A stretch of 45,084 nt of DNA from Lojkania enalia (GCA_010094045.1 ML986643.1:19297-64380), one strand, 5' to 3'; shown: positions 1-12,272, counted from the stretch's first letter. Numbers and translations: made by a program. Notes: generated from the sequence alone by a model not told the origin.

Positions 1-3000
1 TATAATATTTACCTTTTAGTTTCTAAGATTAAAAAAATGCGAGTATTATACCTTATAAAATAAAAAGTATAACCCCGTATAAATCGTATCTAATACTAGT
101 AGAGTATTTACTACTAACGTATTTATAGATCCCCTCCTATTATAAGGAGGAGTTTCTAGTCTTCTAAGGCTATCTTAAACTATAGGCAGCAGCTTAATAT
201 ATAGGGGATAAGGAGGATAAAAAGGTAGCCTTTAAGGCTGTTTCGGAATCCGCTTATAGCCTAGTACTTATAGCCTAGATTATAAAGAGTTAGAAAGCTA
301 GTTTTTTAAGGCTAGTATTTAGGTAGCTTTATTCTACTAGGGTACTAAGTTGCTCTATCAGGTTTTAGCTCTAAAGGCTTTAGTATCTAGCCTTTAAGCT
401 AATATTACAGTACTCTCAGGCGGCTAAGGATAAGATAGGAAAGGTTTAGAGGAAGTCTAGAGGGAAAGAAGGGGAAGAAAGGTAGAAGAGAAGAGGACTA
501 GGGAGGTATCTAACAGCCTACTATTAGACCCTCCGGATTTTATAGAGGAGTAATTTCGGGCCTATACTTTAGTTTTTAAATCTACTACTCAACTCTTATA
601 TATTATTATCTACTAGATAATCTATATTTTCTATACTATCCTTATATACTTTAATCTATTTAGTTAGAGCTTTTAGAAGTTCTAGCTAATTCGGATACTT
701 ATTATAAAAAGCTCTTAGTTTATAAAGCGAACCTATAAAATTTAAAACTTTATACTAGACTAGATTAGAATTATATCTTATCTATTTTACACGGTATTTA
801 AGGGTCTTATAATATAGCTTACTAGCTAGTATTTCCTTAACCTCCTACTCTTCTACCCCCTTAATAACGATAGCGGGTGGTTTTGGAGCTTCTTACCTTA
901 GTAGAAGGTCCTAGGGGTTCTTATATAGTAGGTTTAGTGCGAAGATATTATATATTCTTAACCCTAGAGGTAGCTATAAATAGTATAAGTTTTCAACCTA
1001 TTCTAGTACTTTAAAAGAGCCCTCCTATTAATTAGATAGCTTTCAGCTTAGTCTCTAGACTATAAGATTCTTAGTATTTAGGTAGACTATATTATTAATC
1101 TACTAATTAATTGGTTACTAGTAATAGTTAATAATAGATTATATACAATTCTAAGCCTTCTTAATATTAGCTTTTATAGTTTCTTAGACTATATATATAT
1201 AAGTTACTAGAGCTAAAGCGCTCTTACAATTTAATTTATCTATTATAGTAATAGGATTAATAGAATATTTTTAATCCTAATTCTAATAGGGCTCGAATTT
1301 ATATAGGATTTAATATAGGGATATTCTAATAGTTATATAGAATAGAGTTGTTTATACTTAGTCGATTATAGGTAATAGAAAACTCTAGTTATTTTAATAG
1401 AAGGATACGAAAGGGCGCAGTCTCTAATTAATATACTTATTTATAATCTCTATCTATCCGTTAGTCTCTTTATAATAAGTAGTAGATAGTTTAATTTTTA
1501 CGCCTAAAATATAGTAGAATTCGGACTAGAAACTAGATATAAACTAAGGTTCTTAGTCTAAAATAATAGTTTCGGGCGTATAGCTAAAGCAGTATACCTA
1601 TTAAATAAATAATTCGGCTATTCCCTATACGTTAATTATATAATAGTAGGGAATAGATACTACTTATTTAGACAGGCAATCGATTACTACTATAATCTAA
1701 TTATATCTAGACTTATTTATAGAGAAATTCTTAAAGTTAATATATAAGTACTATATTAGTTAATTTAGTATAGGAAGTAGATAGATAAAACCTAGGGTTT
1801 AGGTTTATATTAGATAAGTTTTATAGTATAAATGTAATTCTATATATATCGTTTATAAGTAGCTTCTATACCCTTCTAGTAGTACTTCTAAGATAGTAAC
1901 TAATAGGTTTTAGTAGTACTTAGGTGTGCGGAGGATACTTAGTTGTAAACCTCTTATATAAGCTATATATAAAGGCCTAAATCTAATAGAATATATAAGC
2001 GATTATTATAGAGGAGTAGTCTATTCTCTATCTAATACTTGCGGGGTAAAAGGGTACGTTCCTATATAAAGGAGGCTTAGTTTTCCTATAGTAATATATT
2101 AATTAACTCTAGAGAGTCTAGTAATATAACCTACTCCTAGCCTTTAATAACGTTTAGTATAGCTGCTTAAGTTATTATTTAGGTAATATAGGACTAGGCT
2201 AATTTAGTATTAATTTAGGGGTAAAGTTAATATAGTTTAAGTAGGACTCTTAACTAGTTATTAGTTTAAGCTACTTTTAAATTTTCTATATCTTATTTAT
2301 AACGACTAAGAATATCTACTCTAGCGTTATTTTTATCTAGAGTGTACTTAATTTAGAACTAATACTAAACTAATTCCTTAGTCTAATAAACTTAATAAAT
2401 ATTAAGTACCTTTATAGTTATAAAATATTTAAGTAAGTAATAATCGGTATATACTAGAGTTCTAGTAGCTACTAAAGTAAGTTCTACCCTCTATTATTTA
2501 AACGCAGTAATAATTGTAAATAGTTTCTTATTATAGATCTTCTAGTTTAGTTCTAAACCGGATAGAACCTTACTATAAAATACTATAGGGTACTATTTTC
2601 TATTAGAATATTTTTATAATAGTACTCTTATAACTACTCTATTAGAGGCGTTAGTTTTCATTTTTATTTCTAACGTAGGGTTAAAGTAGAAGAGTATAGA
2701 TATACTTAATAAGGCTGACTTTAATTTCTTAAAGATAATATTACATTCTAAAGTCTATATAAAAGAGGTTATAAGGTTCTATAGTATAATAATTAGCTTT
2801 ATAATATATAAGAATTCCGGTATAAACTATTAATAAAATCTAGTAAAACCTAAGAAGGATTTTACACCCGTTATAGTAGTAGGTAGCTACTAGTTATATA
2901 GTACTTCTACCTTCTCTAGATTAATCTTAAGGCCTTTATTTAAGAGGATATAGCTAAGGTATTTAGTTCAGGTAATATAGAATTCGCTCTTCTTAATATT

Positions 3001-6000
3001 AACTTATAACCCTACTTAATATAATCTCTTAAAAACTTTTTTAACGTAGATAGCGTATATTATCTTATCTTCTAAGTAGATAAGAATATTGTCTAGATAA
3101 GTAATATAGAAGTTATCTAGGTAGTTGATTAATACGTTATTTATATAGTACTAGTAAGTTACTAGACTATTATATAATCTAAAAGGTAGAACTTTATACT
3201 TATAGGTTCTGTATTAAGTCTAAAAGGTAGTATATTCTTTAGAACTAGAATCTATTCTAATCTTATTAAAGGCTATACAAATATTAAATTTAATAAAGAT
3301 TACTACTTTAGTAAGTTTAAACAGGAGTTTATCTATATATAGTATTAGATATATATTCTTATAGGTAAGAGTATTAAGTTTATAATAATCTATATAGATA
3401 TATAAGTTGCTATTAGGTTTACGGATTTAAAGGATTAGAGATGTAAAGAAACTCTAACTCTACTTAATATATCTATACTATAGATTATCTATAATATACT
3501 TTTTAGTTGCCTCTAGCTTTTTAATATTTTACTTATATAATAGGCTGTAACTATTAGAGAGGGGTTCTATAAGGATAATCTTATAATTATAAGGGTAGTA
3601 TTCTAGTAATTAATAAGTTGTAGTTTTACTAAATATATCCTAATACTTATAGTATTTGGATAGTAATTAGAGATTTACTAGTACTTCGTTTTTAGCTTTA
3701 TCTTCTAGCTCTAGGGCTTGCTTATCTTTAATCAGCCGCTTAATTTCGTATAGAGACCTAGAGAAAAACTCGTTCTCTTTTCTCTTTATATTAAAGTAGA
3801 AAGTATTAGTTAAGATAAGAGTAATAATAGAAGAATAGACTTTCTTTAGATCGGGTTTAGACTTTATTTTATACGGGCGTATAGGAACTCTAAGCTTATT
3901 TAAACTATAGGCTATAAAAGACTAATATAGTTTTAGTAGTTTTAGTAGACCCTTAATATAATAGATAGTTAGACTATAGAACTACTAATACTAGTCCTTT
4001 TTCTATAGAGCGTCGCGTTGCTGGATATCTAGCTTTACTTTCTTATTATATATTAGCTAAGTTAATTATATAAGAAGAGGAGGTAAAGAATTATAAGTAG
4101 TAAGATACTTAAAGAGCTATATAATCCGATTTTTATCCGTATCTAGCTGGAGTTAAAAACAATATAACTATTTAATACTAATAATATAATTCTAAATATT
4201 TAGATCTATAATAATAAATAGGTAGTTTTAAATAGTTCTTCTATTAATTTACAGGTATAAGTAGATATACTAATTAACTAGAGTTTAGATTCGGTCCTAA
4301 AAACTTTTAATAGTAATTTTAAAGGGTAAATACTATATCGATATATATAGGGCTTAGAAGAGTAATCTAGCTACTATAGAATTAAAGAATAAGAAGCTTT
4401 AAGCGCCTATATTAATAAGAGCGTTTAGTTGTATACTAACACCTTTTAAATATAGAATAGTAGGGATTTAGAAGTACTTTCCTCTAAATAAATACGATAA
4501 ATTAATATTTAATAAGTTATACTTATTTAAGTCTAAGATAGAGAGTTTTCTTAAACATCTCTATTTCCCACTTAAGAACTATCTAGGTAGTACTTATTTG
4601 CGTCTAGAAACTCTTCTTCTTTAATCTTCTCTTATTTAACCTCTATTTCTTATACTTTAAAGACTATATATTTGTTTATAAAGTATTTTAGTTTACTATA
4701 ATTATAGCAATTATTTAGAGTTATATACCTTTTAGGTACGAGAGTTTTACTAGATTATTAAGAAGCGATTATAGTAGAACGAGGTGTTAATACTAAAGTA
4801 GATTGGGGTAGTATTAGATTATAGGTTACCTTAGATAAACTCTTAGAAACCTTCTAGTACCGATCTAAATTTATTTTAGCTATAACCTATAAGCTAGTAG
4901 TTTATTTTAAAAGGCTAGAAACGCTTCTTCTTTCTATATTATAGGCTGTTAAGTAGATAACTATAGCGTTAAAGGAGCCTTTCTATATAAGCTTAAAGCT
5001 AAGGTTTAGTATTCTTAGGCTGGGGAAAATCTTATCTTATAGGTAGAAGAACTACTTAGATTGAGATACGGATCTTCTAATAGCTGTACTAATAAAGTAA
5101 GCTTTAAAAGTTAGGAATATTTCTCCCTTATTTATCCTTAAGACCTAAAACGCCTATTATACCTCTATCTTTTTATTATCTATAATAAAATACGATTATA
5201 AAAGTAAAATTATTTCTTTAGTATTTTTAAACTAATACTAGTCTAATTTAGCTAGGTATTTTAGTTCTAGATACTCTTTTATAGTACTAGAGGTATATTT
5301 CTATATTAATACTATACGTATATACTCTATCTAATAGTAATCTATATTAATCTTAAGTTAGTCTAGAATTAAGGCTTATTATTATTTAAATATAGGTTTA
5401 CTACTATTTATAAAGCTTTTAATTTTAGACGTATATTTAGTAAAGTAGGCTTAAAAGGGTTTAGAAGTAGCTAAGAGGTTTCTTACTAAAAGAGTTATAA
5501 AAGTTTCCTAGTATATTATTAGTTCTAATTTAGTAGTTTATAGAAGTTAATTAGAACTAATAGTTCTCTATTATATTAAGTATATAATCTCCTCCTATAA
5601 AATTGTAATTTATTCTTTAAGGGTTAGTTTACTTTAATTTCCCTCTAAATTAGATAGGTTCTTTATTATAGGCCCTATAGAGAGGGGTCTGCCTATTATA
5701 AGGCCCCCTATAGAAGGTAACGGTTATTCTATATGTGTAGATAGAAGTTTACTCTTACTATAACTTACGTATATATTAATTCTAATATAAGAATTAGAAG
5801 GTAAATTATAGTTAGATATTAGTAGTTACCTCTAATTCTAATAGATTATTAGTAGTCTCTAAATTTCTACCTAGGTATACTCTACGCAGCTTTTATAAAG
5901 GCAATTCTAATTATAGGGGATAGAAAGTTCTAAACTTAAAGGCTTCGGTTAATAGAAGGTTTTTAAGATCCTATCTAAATAACTAGATAATTTAATATAA

Positions 6001-6404
6001 TAGTATATAAGTATTATAATCTAAACTAAATTAAGTATATTTTAGACTTAAATATAGTTAAATAAATAATTAATACGATATTATTAAAGAGGCTATTACT
6101 AGTAGTATTAAGTTCTTCTATATAATATAATAGCGTAGATAATATAATAGGTCTAAATACAGTATAAATATATTTAGAGGTATATAGGAGTACGTAGAGG
6201 TTTAGAGACCTAAGAATTCTATTAACACCTATAGGCCTTATATAAAAGGATATAGAAGAACTACTAAGCTACTTATAAGGGAGTATACAACTATATATAG
6301 AAGGGAAAAGGGGCGGAGCTAGAGGTAGAATAAGATAAGTAAAAAGCTTTAGGATAAGGTTATATATAAAGCTTTTTATAGAACGATTTCTTCGCATCGT
6401 TACA
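1..6404 (-). mobile_element. Ty3/Gypsy LTR retrotransposon relic G1 (5' LTR present, 3' end at or beyond window edge)
   Basis: This is a decayed retrotransposon read on the minus strand. Its 5' LTR is 6121-6404. Around 3068-3120 the minus strand reads YLDNILIYL, the reverse transcriptase active-site block (normally YxDD), with the second Asp changed to Asn as expected from G-to-A mutation. Around 1418-1480 it reads YYKETNG, then a stop, then IEIIN, the conserved C-terminal integrase block usually written YHPETDGQTER. The order LTR, gag region, RT, integrase is the Ty3/Gypsy order. Stops are spread throughout, so no protein is made. Part of the same element recurs at 15943-18035. Bases 1-560 recur at 43506-44075 in a different context, so that segment may belong to another repeat. 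Family assignment is confident; the exact 3' boundary is not visible. Confidence 0.8.
6121..6404 (-). repeat. 5' LTR of G1 (284 bp)
   Basis: On the + strand the repeat runs from TATAATATAATAG (TG changed to TA) to ATCGTTACA, so it has TG..CA-type ends. A copy of exactly the same length lies at 17752-18035. A third copy, split by TRIM2, lies at about 24100-24134 plus 25371-25618. The three copies define both ends independently. Differences among them are mostly C/T and G/A transitions. Confidence 0.75.
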
Positions 6405-6990
6405 TTTAAAAGATAAGTTTAATTCTACTTCTTTATTAAGTATTATCTTTTTATAGGTATAAAGGTATTATATATTATAGTAATTATATTTACTACTAAG
6501 AAATTTTAGCTTACTTAATAGGGTAGCTTACTCGATAGTACTTTATATTATATAATATAGTAGATAGTACCTTTTATTTCTATATTCTTAGCTAGAGGGG
6601 ATAACTCTAGCTACTTATTATAGTAGTAGTACTACTTCTTTCTCTAATACCTTACTACGCGTACATATCTAGTTCGCTTAATATCTAGCCCCTTTTCTCC
6701 TCCTATCCTCTATATATATACCTGCTCTCTAGTAATCCTCTTATAATCACCTAAGTACTATACATAGCAGATTAATTAAGCTTCTATAAAGCGATGATAT
6801 TATCTCTTATTATCTCTCGTGACACTACTACCTAAACCTAGCTGTAGAGGATGTCTATAGCATCTAGACTCTGGCCTTAACCTTTACGTAGTGTCTAGGA
6901 TAAGTAGCCATATAAGGCGAAACTAAGATAGGCCTTTTGAATATAGATTTGGAAATAATCAAGTATAAAGGTTGACGTTGGTCTGTGCAC
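6405..6990. other. AT-rich flank with no recognisable gene
   Basis: The interval between the G1 LTR and the gene island has the same TpA-rich composition as the transposons up to about 6.8 kb and then grades into normal sequence. Short reading frames here (for example on the minus strand at 6864-7103) are low-complexity and show no recognisable domain. I see no RNA gene and no terminal repeat that would define an element. Confidence 0.5.
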
Positions 6991-6994
6991 CGAT

Positions 6995-7146
6995 ATCGGT
7001 TCGAGTCGATTGGCAATATATCGGCAATCTCCGATATTTTATCGGTTCTGATTGGTTTGATCGGTGCCAGGTCTGTTCGAATCGATTTGTAATATATCGG
7101 CAATCTCCGATATTTAATCGGCTCTGATTGGTTTGATCAGTGCTAG
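6995..7146. repeat. Two-copy 76-bp tandem repeat with internal dyads, upstream of the F-box gene
   Basis: The string ATATATCGGCAATCTCCGAT begins at 7015 and again at 7091, which gives a period of 76 bp. The surrounding bases (CGATT on the left; TCTGATTGGTTTGATC and GTGC on the right) repeat with the same spacing. Each unit contains the imperfect dyad ATCGG..CCGAT, and unit 1 also has CGATATCG. It lies about 225 bp upstream of the F-box start codon at the edge of the AT-rich compartment. A role in the promoter is possible but not shown. Confidence 0.75.
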
Positions 7147-7369
7147 GTCTGGCGACGTTAGATCACTTTATCGGTCATGTTATACATATTTTACTACATC
7201 CCTCTAATGCTGGTCATAGACTGTACGAGTTTTATCCTGCCGTGACCATGTATCCTTGGTAGATGCTCTCGTTGTGCCTAGTCTGGTAGACGCCGTATAC
7301 ACTCCACAACCGTTTCCAAGGGAAAGTCTAAGCTGGACTTGGTGGACTTTTATTTCCGCTACCATTGCT

Positions 7370-9108
7370 ATGTCTACCGAGGAAGAGCTTGAGTCGTTCC
7401 GCCGGCAGTGGCGAGAAGAGGTGACGGCCAAAGCAAAGGGAAAGGCTCCTAGTACAGCTAGCCCATCAAAGACGACGCAAGCATTCTCGAGCAGGGCGCG
7501 AGCTCCCAAGAGCAATGCGACTGAGGCATACGGTCATAAACGTCATCAGAGCTTGGATTCATCGGACGAGATAGACGAGATCGAATCCCACGCCTATCAC
7601 GAACTAGGAGAAAAGCGGCACGAAAGATGCTTGGATGAAACTGGCGAATTAGTCGCGACTTCTGTACGGGAGCCGCGTTCCGCTTTGGAGCACTATGAAA
7701 GAGCTGTAGAGAAGGAAACACAAGGTATCTTCGGAGACAGCGTGAACTTGTACAGGAAAGCATTTCGGGTAAGCATCCATACCTATTCTATTTGACGGAG
7801 GCGGTGTATTCCAATAGATTCATCCTTCAAATCTTGATATAGGTGTTTCTTGAAAACGCCATACAGCCCATTCGCAACCGGCCGGTTAGGCGAATGTGCC
7901 CACGTTCAAAGACATACAATTCTATGCTAACTAGGCAACAGCTCGACTCTCGCGTCCACGAAACCTACAAAAACAAACACTTCCCAGCCTCCTCCTTCCC
8001 AAAACCCAAAACCCAGGACCCCAACCCATCAAATGCAGCCGTCAATGCCCACCACTTCCTCCATGGCCTCCCCTCCACTCTACAGTCTTTAATCGAAAGC
8101 TTCTCTTCCCTATCCATCCAAAGAGAACCACCGCCAACGGACCTCTCCCCAGCACCATCATGTCCCATTGCTTCTATCCCCGAAGAGATACTCGCAGATA
8201 TCCTAGTCCATCTTGCTATCCGAGATGTAGCATCGTTTGTCCGTCTTGCTCAGGTTTGCAAGCGCCTCGCCTACCTCGTGGCCACCGAAGAGCGCGTCTG
8301 GAGACGGGTAGCCCTAGGCCATGAATTCGGATTTGCGGCCATGCACTACACCTGGGCTTGTCAAGTAGATGGCAGGCCTCTCGACGACAACAGTGGGAGT
8401 GGACACGTCCTGAATTCCGCCTCCGATACCGAAAGCCTCGATATTGCTCTGTGTCTTGGCAAGCCTGCAGCCCTATCCCCGCCCTCTCTTACCCAACTAC
8501 TCGTTCCTACCGTATACCCCACCTACCGCACTCTCTTCCGCCACCGCCCGCGCCTCCGCTTCAACGGCTGCTACGTCTCGACCGTAAACTACACGCGCCC
8601 AGGTGCCTCCTCCCCAACAAGCATATCCTGGAACTCGCCCATTCACATCGTAACCTATTACCGCTATCTCCGCTTCTTCCGCAATGGGATAGCCATCTCT
8701 CTGCTCACGACCGCCGAGCCCGCAGATGTGGTGCCTTACCTGCATATAGAGCACGTACACAAGAACCACGGCAACCTGCCCCCCGCACCTATGAAAGATG
8801 CATTGCTGGGACGCTGGCGGTTATCCGGGCCAGAGGTCCTGGGGGATAGGGAAGATGAGCCAAAGGGCGAGAAGGAAGGCACGCTATATGTAGAGACAGA
8901 GGGGGTAACACCCAAATATTTGTACAAGATGGTTTTGGCGCTAGGGAGCGCTGGAAGGGGCACTAGGAATAATAAATTGGTATGGCAGGGGTATTGGAGC
9001 TATAATCGTCTGACGGATGATTGGGCTGAGTTTGGGTTGAAGAATGATAGGCCGTTTTATTGGGGTCGGGTGAAGAGTTATGGGATGGGGTTGGGGCAGC
9101 GTAGTTAG
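7370..9108 (+). CDS. F-box protein, Fbxo9/Pof7/Hrt3 type (two exons)
   Basis: Predicted substrate receptor of an SCF (Skp1-cullin-F-box) ubiquitin ligase. The coding sequence is 7370-7768 joined to 7942-9108, giving 521 residues. The start at 7370 (MSTEEELESFRRQW) has a purine at -3 and begins the conserved acidic N-terminus; an upstream in-frame ATG at 7256 would only add untypical sequence. Residues about 104-133 (SALEHYERAVEKE, then NLYRKAFR) are the TPR-like block of the Fbxo9/Pof7 family. The F-box begins near residue 210 (SIPEEILADILVHL, VCKRLAYLVATEERVW). It is followed by the long C-terminal region typical of this family (YRTLFRHRPRLRFNGCY; WQGYWSYNR). The 173-nt intron (7769-7941) starts GTAAGC, has a perfect CTAAC branch site and ends CAACAG. 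It joins AFR to LDSRVHETYKNKHFP, the expected continuity. The family's known clients in other organisms cannot be assumed here. It converges on cct7, whose stop codon is 184 bp beyond its own. Confidence 0.9.
7769..7941 (+). other. Intron of the F-box gene
   Basis: The donor is GTAAGC and the acceptor CAACAG, with CTAACT about 10 nt before the acceptor. Removing it keeps the frame (phase 0) and restores the conserved block across the junction. Reading through it instead hits a stop at about 7793. It is long for a fungal intron, so a small unrecognised exon inside it cannot be excluded. Confidence 0.85.
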
Positions 9109-9292
9109 CTTTTGATGGGTGTATGTATTTGCTAGGTTAACATTTTGGAGTCTAGCATGGGCTATTTAACTATATTGTGACAAATTCGAGACGATTTTCT
9201 ATTGTAGACCTACTATGCGCAATGGCGCAAACACTAGAATTGCCTACATGATGGTATACATCCCCACCTTAATCATTTCCATTTCTCACTCT
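9109..9292. other. Convergent intergenic region between the F-box gene and cct7
   Basis: The 184 bp between two convergent stop codons must hold both 3' UTRs and polyadenylation sites, so the transcripts probably overlap or abut. I see no clear hairpin or canonical AATAAA signal, as is common in fungi. Confidence 0.5.
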
Positions 9293-11082
9293 CTACCGCC
9301 TTGGCATGCCTCTACCACGTCCCCTCATTCCAAGTGACCTTTGCGCTGCTCCTGGAGGCAATGGCTTATTCGGCGCCTGTGGTTGCGCTGACTCTTGATT
9401 TTCTGTTGCATTTATTAATCATGCATTCTATCGGATATCAAGGAATTTGGAAGTCATACTTATTGTCTCGTCCACACTCATTATCAGACACGCAGCCTCG
9501 GTCGCAGCCTGAATAGCATTGATCTTCACTAAGCTAGGCTCCCAAACAAACTTCTCCATGTTATTCGCAATACCCTCGTTCACAAAATCTACACCAGCCC
9601 AAATATTGCCCCTCTTGTGTTCGACTCTGAGGCGGTTCAGGATATCGGTAGCATCGAAGCCAGCATTGTCGCAGAGCTGCCTTGGAATGACTTCAAGCGC
9701 CTTCGCAAACGCTTTGATGATGGACTGTTGCTTGTGCGGGATGTTCCTGTCGGCGTATGCATGCAAGTAGGATGATATCTCCATTTCGCAGGCTCCACCA
9801 CCAGCAACAATGCTCCTGTTCTTAATCGCTCGCTTAACAATCATTATAGCATCGTGCAGACTTCGCTCTACTTCAGCGATAAATTGCTCAGCGCCACCTC
9901 GAAGAACCAGCGTGCAGGCTTTTGCGGCGGGGCATCCTTCAAAGAAGTTAAATCTTTCACCGCCAATCTGTCGCTCTTCGAACCTCGCGCAAGTTCCCAG
10001 GTGTTTCAGCTGGATATCCGAGCATGTGGACTGAATGCTAGCGCCCGTGGTTTGGCACACACGCTCCAGGTCATCTGAAGCAACGCGTCCAGCGCAGAAT
10101 ACGTCTCGGTCGGCAAAATATTGTGTGGCGAGATCCCCAATAGGCAACTTGCTGAGCACCACCTTGGCACCAGTCTTATATAAAGCCTCCATCTTGTTGA
10201 AGATGATCTGCCATTCCGCGTCTACGATGGCCTGGTACTCTGAAACTTGTTCGACTCTTACTTCTGCATTGTCCTTCTCGCTCTTGAGTTCCAGCTCCAC
10301 GTTTAGACAGGCAATCTTGGGGCTCTTGAAGCATTTAGGTTGCTGCTCAAAGCCGGCATAGGAGAAGGTCTTTTTGAATGCGACGCCATTGACGAATATA
10401 GAGTCTTGGAGGGCGCCGCCGGTAATCTTCTTAATGCCAATGAGCTTCTCGTTTAGATCATCCTGGTCGAGCGAAAGTACAGCATTGACAACCATTTTTG
10501 TGAAGAAATCCGAGTTCCGGTGAATCAACTTGCTGCTCATGGCCGTCGCGGCGAGCTTCTGTAGTGTCTCCCTTTGGTTAGCCTCAGCAGTATCGACGGC
10601 AATCTCCATGATCTTATTTATGGAGATGTCTGAGGCTCTCCGAAGACCCTTGGTGATGATCTGGCTGCTCACACCCTGCTCCACATGGTCCCTAATCTCC
10701 TTGAGGATCTCTCCCGCCAAGACAACCACGGACGTTGTTCCGTCTCCAACTTCAGCGTCTTGCGAGCGCGCAATGTCTGTAAGGATGCGAGCGGCGGGGT
10801 GGACAATGTCGAGAAGCTTCATCACTGTCGCCCCGTCATTTGTGATTGTCTGCCTTCCATTCTCGTCGACCAGCAGCAGGTCGCCGCCGTACGGGCCTAA
10901 TGTGCCTTTGATTGTTGACTGGACAGCGAGACAGGCATTTATATTGGATAATACCTGGCCGCGGCCCTGGGACTGATCGGTTCCTTGCAAAAGTCAGCAT
11001 CTCCTACCCGGAACGGGGTGCACGATTCCCACCTACCCTCCTTCAGCACAATGATAGTTGGTGTTTGACCTCCGAACGACAT
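9293..11082 (-). CDS. cct7: T-complex protein 1 subunit eta (TRiC/CCT chaperonin), three exons
   Basis: One of eight subunits of the cytosolic chaperonin TRiC/CCT, which folds actin, tubulin and many WD-repeat proteins using ATP. Exons on the minus strand are 11082-11037, 10983-9460 and 9402-9293, giving 559 residues, the usual fungal length. Exon 1 encodes [15 protein letters not shown]. Exon 2 carries the group II chaperonin ATP-site motifs: GTLGPYGGD near residue 42, NDGAT at 64-68 and GDGTTS at 95-100, with AGGGACE in the C-terminal equatorial half. The eta-specific run [11 protein letters not shown] identifies the subunit. Exon 3 encodes the family's tail, ending [10 protein letters not shown]. 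Reading on past the second donor gives a false C-terminus ([10 protein letters not shown]) and loses 36 true residues. Intron 1 (10984-11036) has a perfect GCTGAC branch site. The gene is in normal-composition DNA with no damage and is surely functional. Confidence 0.97.
9403..9459 (-). other. cct7: cct7 intron 2 (57 nt)
   Basis: On the minus strand it begins GTATGA and ends TGCAACAG. It splits a lysine codon (A|AA), joining SVDETI to KNQESAQPQ, the known family sequence at this point. Without it the reading frame stops at 9428, short of the conserved Gly/Arg-rich tail. Confidence 0.93.
10984..11036 (-). other. cct7: cct7 intron 1 (53 nt)
   Basis: On the minus strand it begins GTAGGT, contains GCTGAC 9 nt before the end region and closes TTTTGCAAG. 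It splits a glycine codon (G|GA) and joins LKE-G to TDQSQGRGQ, the conserved N-terminal order of CCT7. Confidence 0.93.
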
Positions 11083-11622
11083 GACGGTCGGGTGCGGACT
11101 ACGGCGCCCGGGCTCCAAAACTGAACGATTACCTAGGTGAATGCTGTGGCCTGATATCTGGGAAGAAGAGAAGGCGGGGCGAGTGCAGAGCTCAAAGTTT
11201 TCCCGTCCCTATCCAGGCCGCTAGAAGGCGGGCGCGTCCCAAAAATTACCGCCCGGAACAACGCTCTTCCGTTTCCCGACGCCAAGCCCAGCCTCGCTCA
11301 CCGGGCGTCTACCAGCTGTCCACCTTCCGTCGCGCTTCCATGCATTCTGCCGCTGCCCCTCGCACGTCTCTTCTAGTTGCTGTGAATTTTTAATTGATAT
11401 ACTCTCCTTCATGCCCCCGTTGCGCGTTTTCCTACCCCCAACAGGCCCCTTCTTCATCTCCTCGCAAGCCAATATATAATACCAGTCACCCGCCCCCGTG
11501 ACCGCGTGCTTTGCGCTTTAATTTCCTTTGACTACCTCGGGTTTCGTTCCTTCCATTCGTCTCGATCTGTCGCTACATCTATATATACTTATTTTTTCCT
11601 TTGTTGTATTCATTCTTCCATC
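11083..11622. promoter_or_regulatory. Shared divergent promoter region between cct7 and the 2EXR-like gene
   Basis: About 540 bp separate two divergent start codons. On the + strand CCAAT (11469-11473) runs straight into TATATAATA, a plausible core promoter about 150 bp before the 11623 ATG. The stretch from about 11500 to 11620 is rich in C and T, typical of fungal transcription start regions. No upstream element for cct7 could be assigned with confidence. Confidence 0.5.
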
Positions 11623-12272
11623 ATGCCGGCCAAGACCTTGTCGAAGAAAGTGAGCCATCGTTCTACGTCCAGTTCACCTAAGAAAATATTTTAATTCTAG
11701 GCTAGTCTGCTCCTGTCGAGGCCAAATCAGCTTCTAGAGACACATATCAGGCTCCGAAACGGCGTTCACGCGAGGCAGTCGTGAAGACTCAGATATCGAT
11801 CCCGGAGACAATAACCGCCCTGGACAATTACCCGCCACTACTACGCATCCCGTCTGAAATACGGCGCGAAATCTTCAAGTATCTAATCCCCTCGTCCAAC
11901 AGAAAGTTCCGACTTTACACCGACTGCGATTCCACCGCCATCAGCAAGAAATGGAACCGCCAATGCCGCCCGCACCCCGACAAGTTAACTCTAGATATCC
12001 TCCGGACCAACCGCCTCATCTACCATGAATGTCTCGCCATGCTCTATTCCGAGAACCTGTTTCATTTCTATGCATTTAATTATCTGCCTGTCTTGGACTT
12101 CATACGACATTTGAGCCCCGAAGCCAAGAGCCTAGTGCGGAAGGTCCGGCTTACACCACTCTCGGATCAGCAAAATGAACAGCCAACCAATCACGACGCA
12201 TTCTGCACCGTCGTACACGACTTCCTGCCCGGTTTGACTACCCTGCAGGCTGATCCGGTAGTGTTTTTTTGA
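11623..12272 (+). CDS. 2EXR/F-box-like fungal protein (two exons; possible third)
   Basis: Function unknown. Exon 1 is 11623-11649 (MPAKTLSKK) and exon 2 starts at 11706, giving 197 residues to the stop at 12272. The 56-nt intron 11650-11705 starts GTGAGC. It offers two acceptors 5 nt apart, TTCTAG and GCTAG, and only the second keeps the frame. After a basic N-terminus, residues about 50-115 read PPLLRIPSEIRREIFKYL, then a patch of about 40 residues, then LDILRTNRLIYHECLAMLYSENLFHFY. This is the arrangement of the fungal 2EXR/F-box-like family: a start resembling an F-box helix followed by RTNRxIYxExxxxLY. Such proteins are numerous in Pezizomycotina and mostly uncharacterised. An alternative end exists: splicing out 12258-12308 (donor GTAGTG, branch CTGAC, acceptor TTGAAG, phase 0) would extend the product to 12551 and 273 residues. 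The added part is not recognisable. Confidence 0.75.

Noticed and set aside
6864..7103. 79-codon minus-strand frame near the left edge of the gene island
   Set aside because: It overlaps the 76-bp tandem repeat, has no domain, and its composition follows the repeat, not coding sequence.
7843..7941. Extra N-terminal coding (MFLENAIQPIRNRP) before the second F-box-gene exon
   Set aside because: It is intron sequence. The donor at 7769, the CTAAC branch site and the acceptor at 7941 restore the conserved family sequence when removed.
9428..9459. C-terminal end [10 protein letters not shown] for cct7
   Set aside because: It is a read-through into intron 2; the family tail is encoded in 9293-9402.
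10530..10976. Plus-strand frames of up to 148 codons inside cct7
   Set aside because: They are antisense shadows of a strongly conserved gene.
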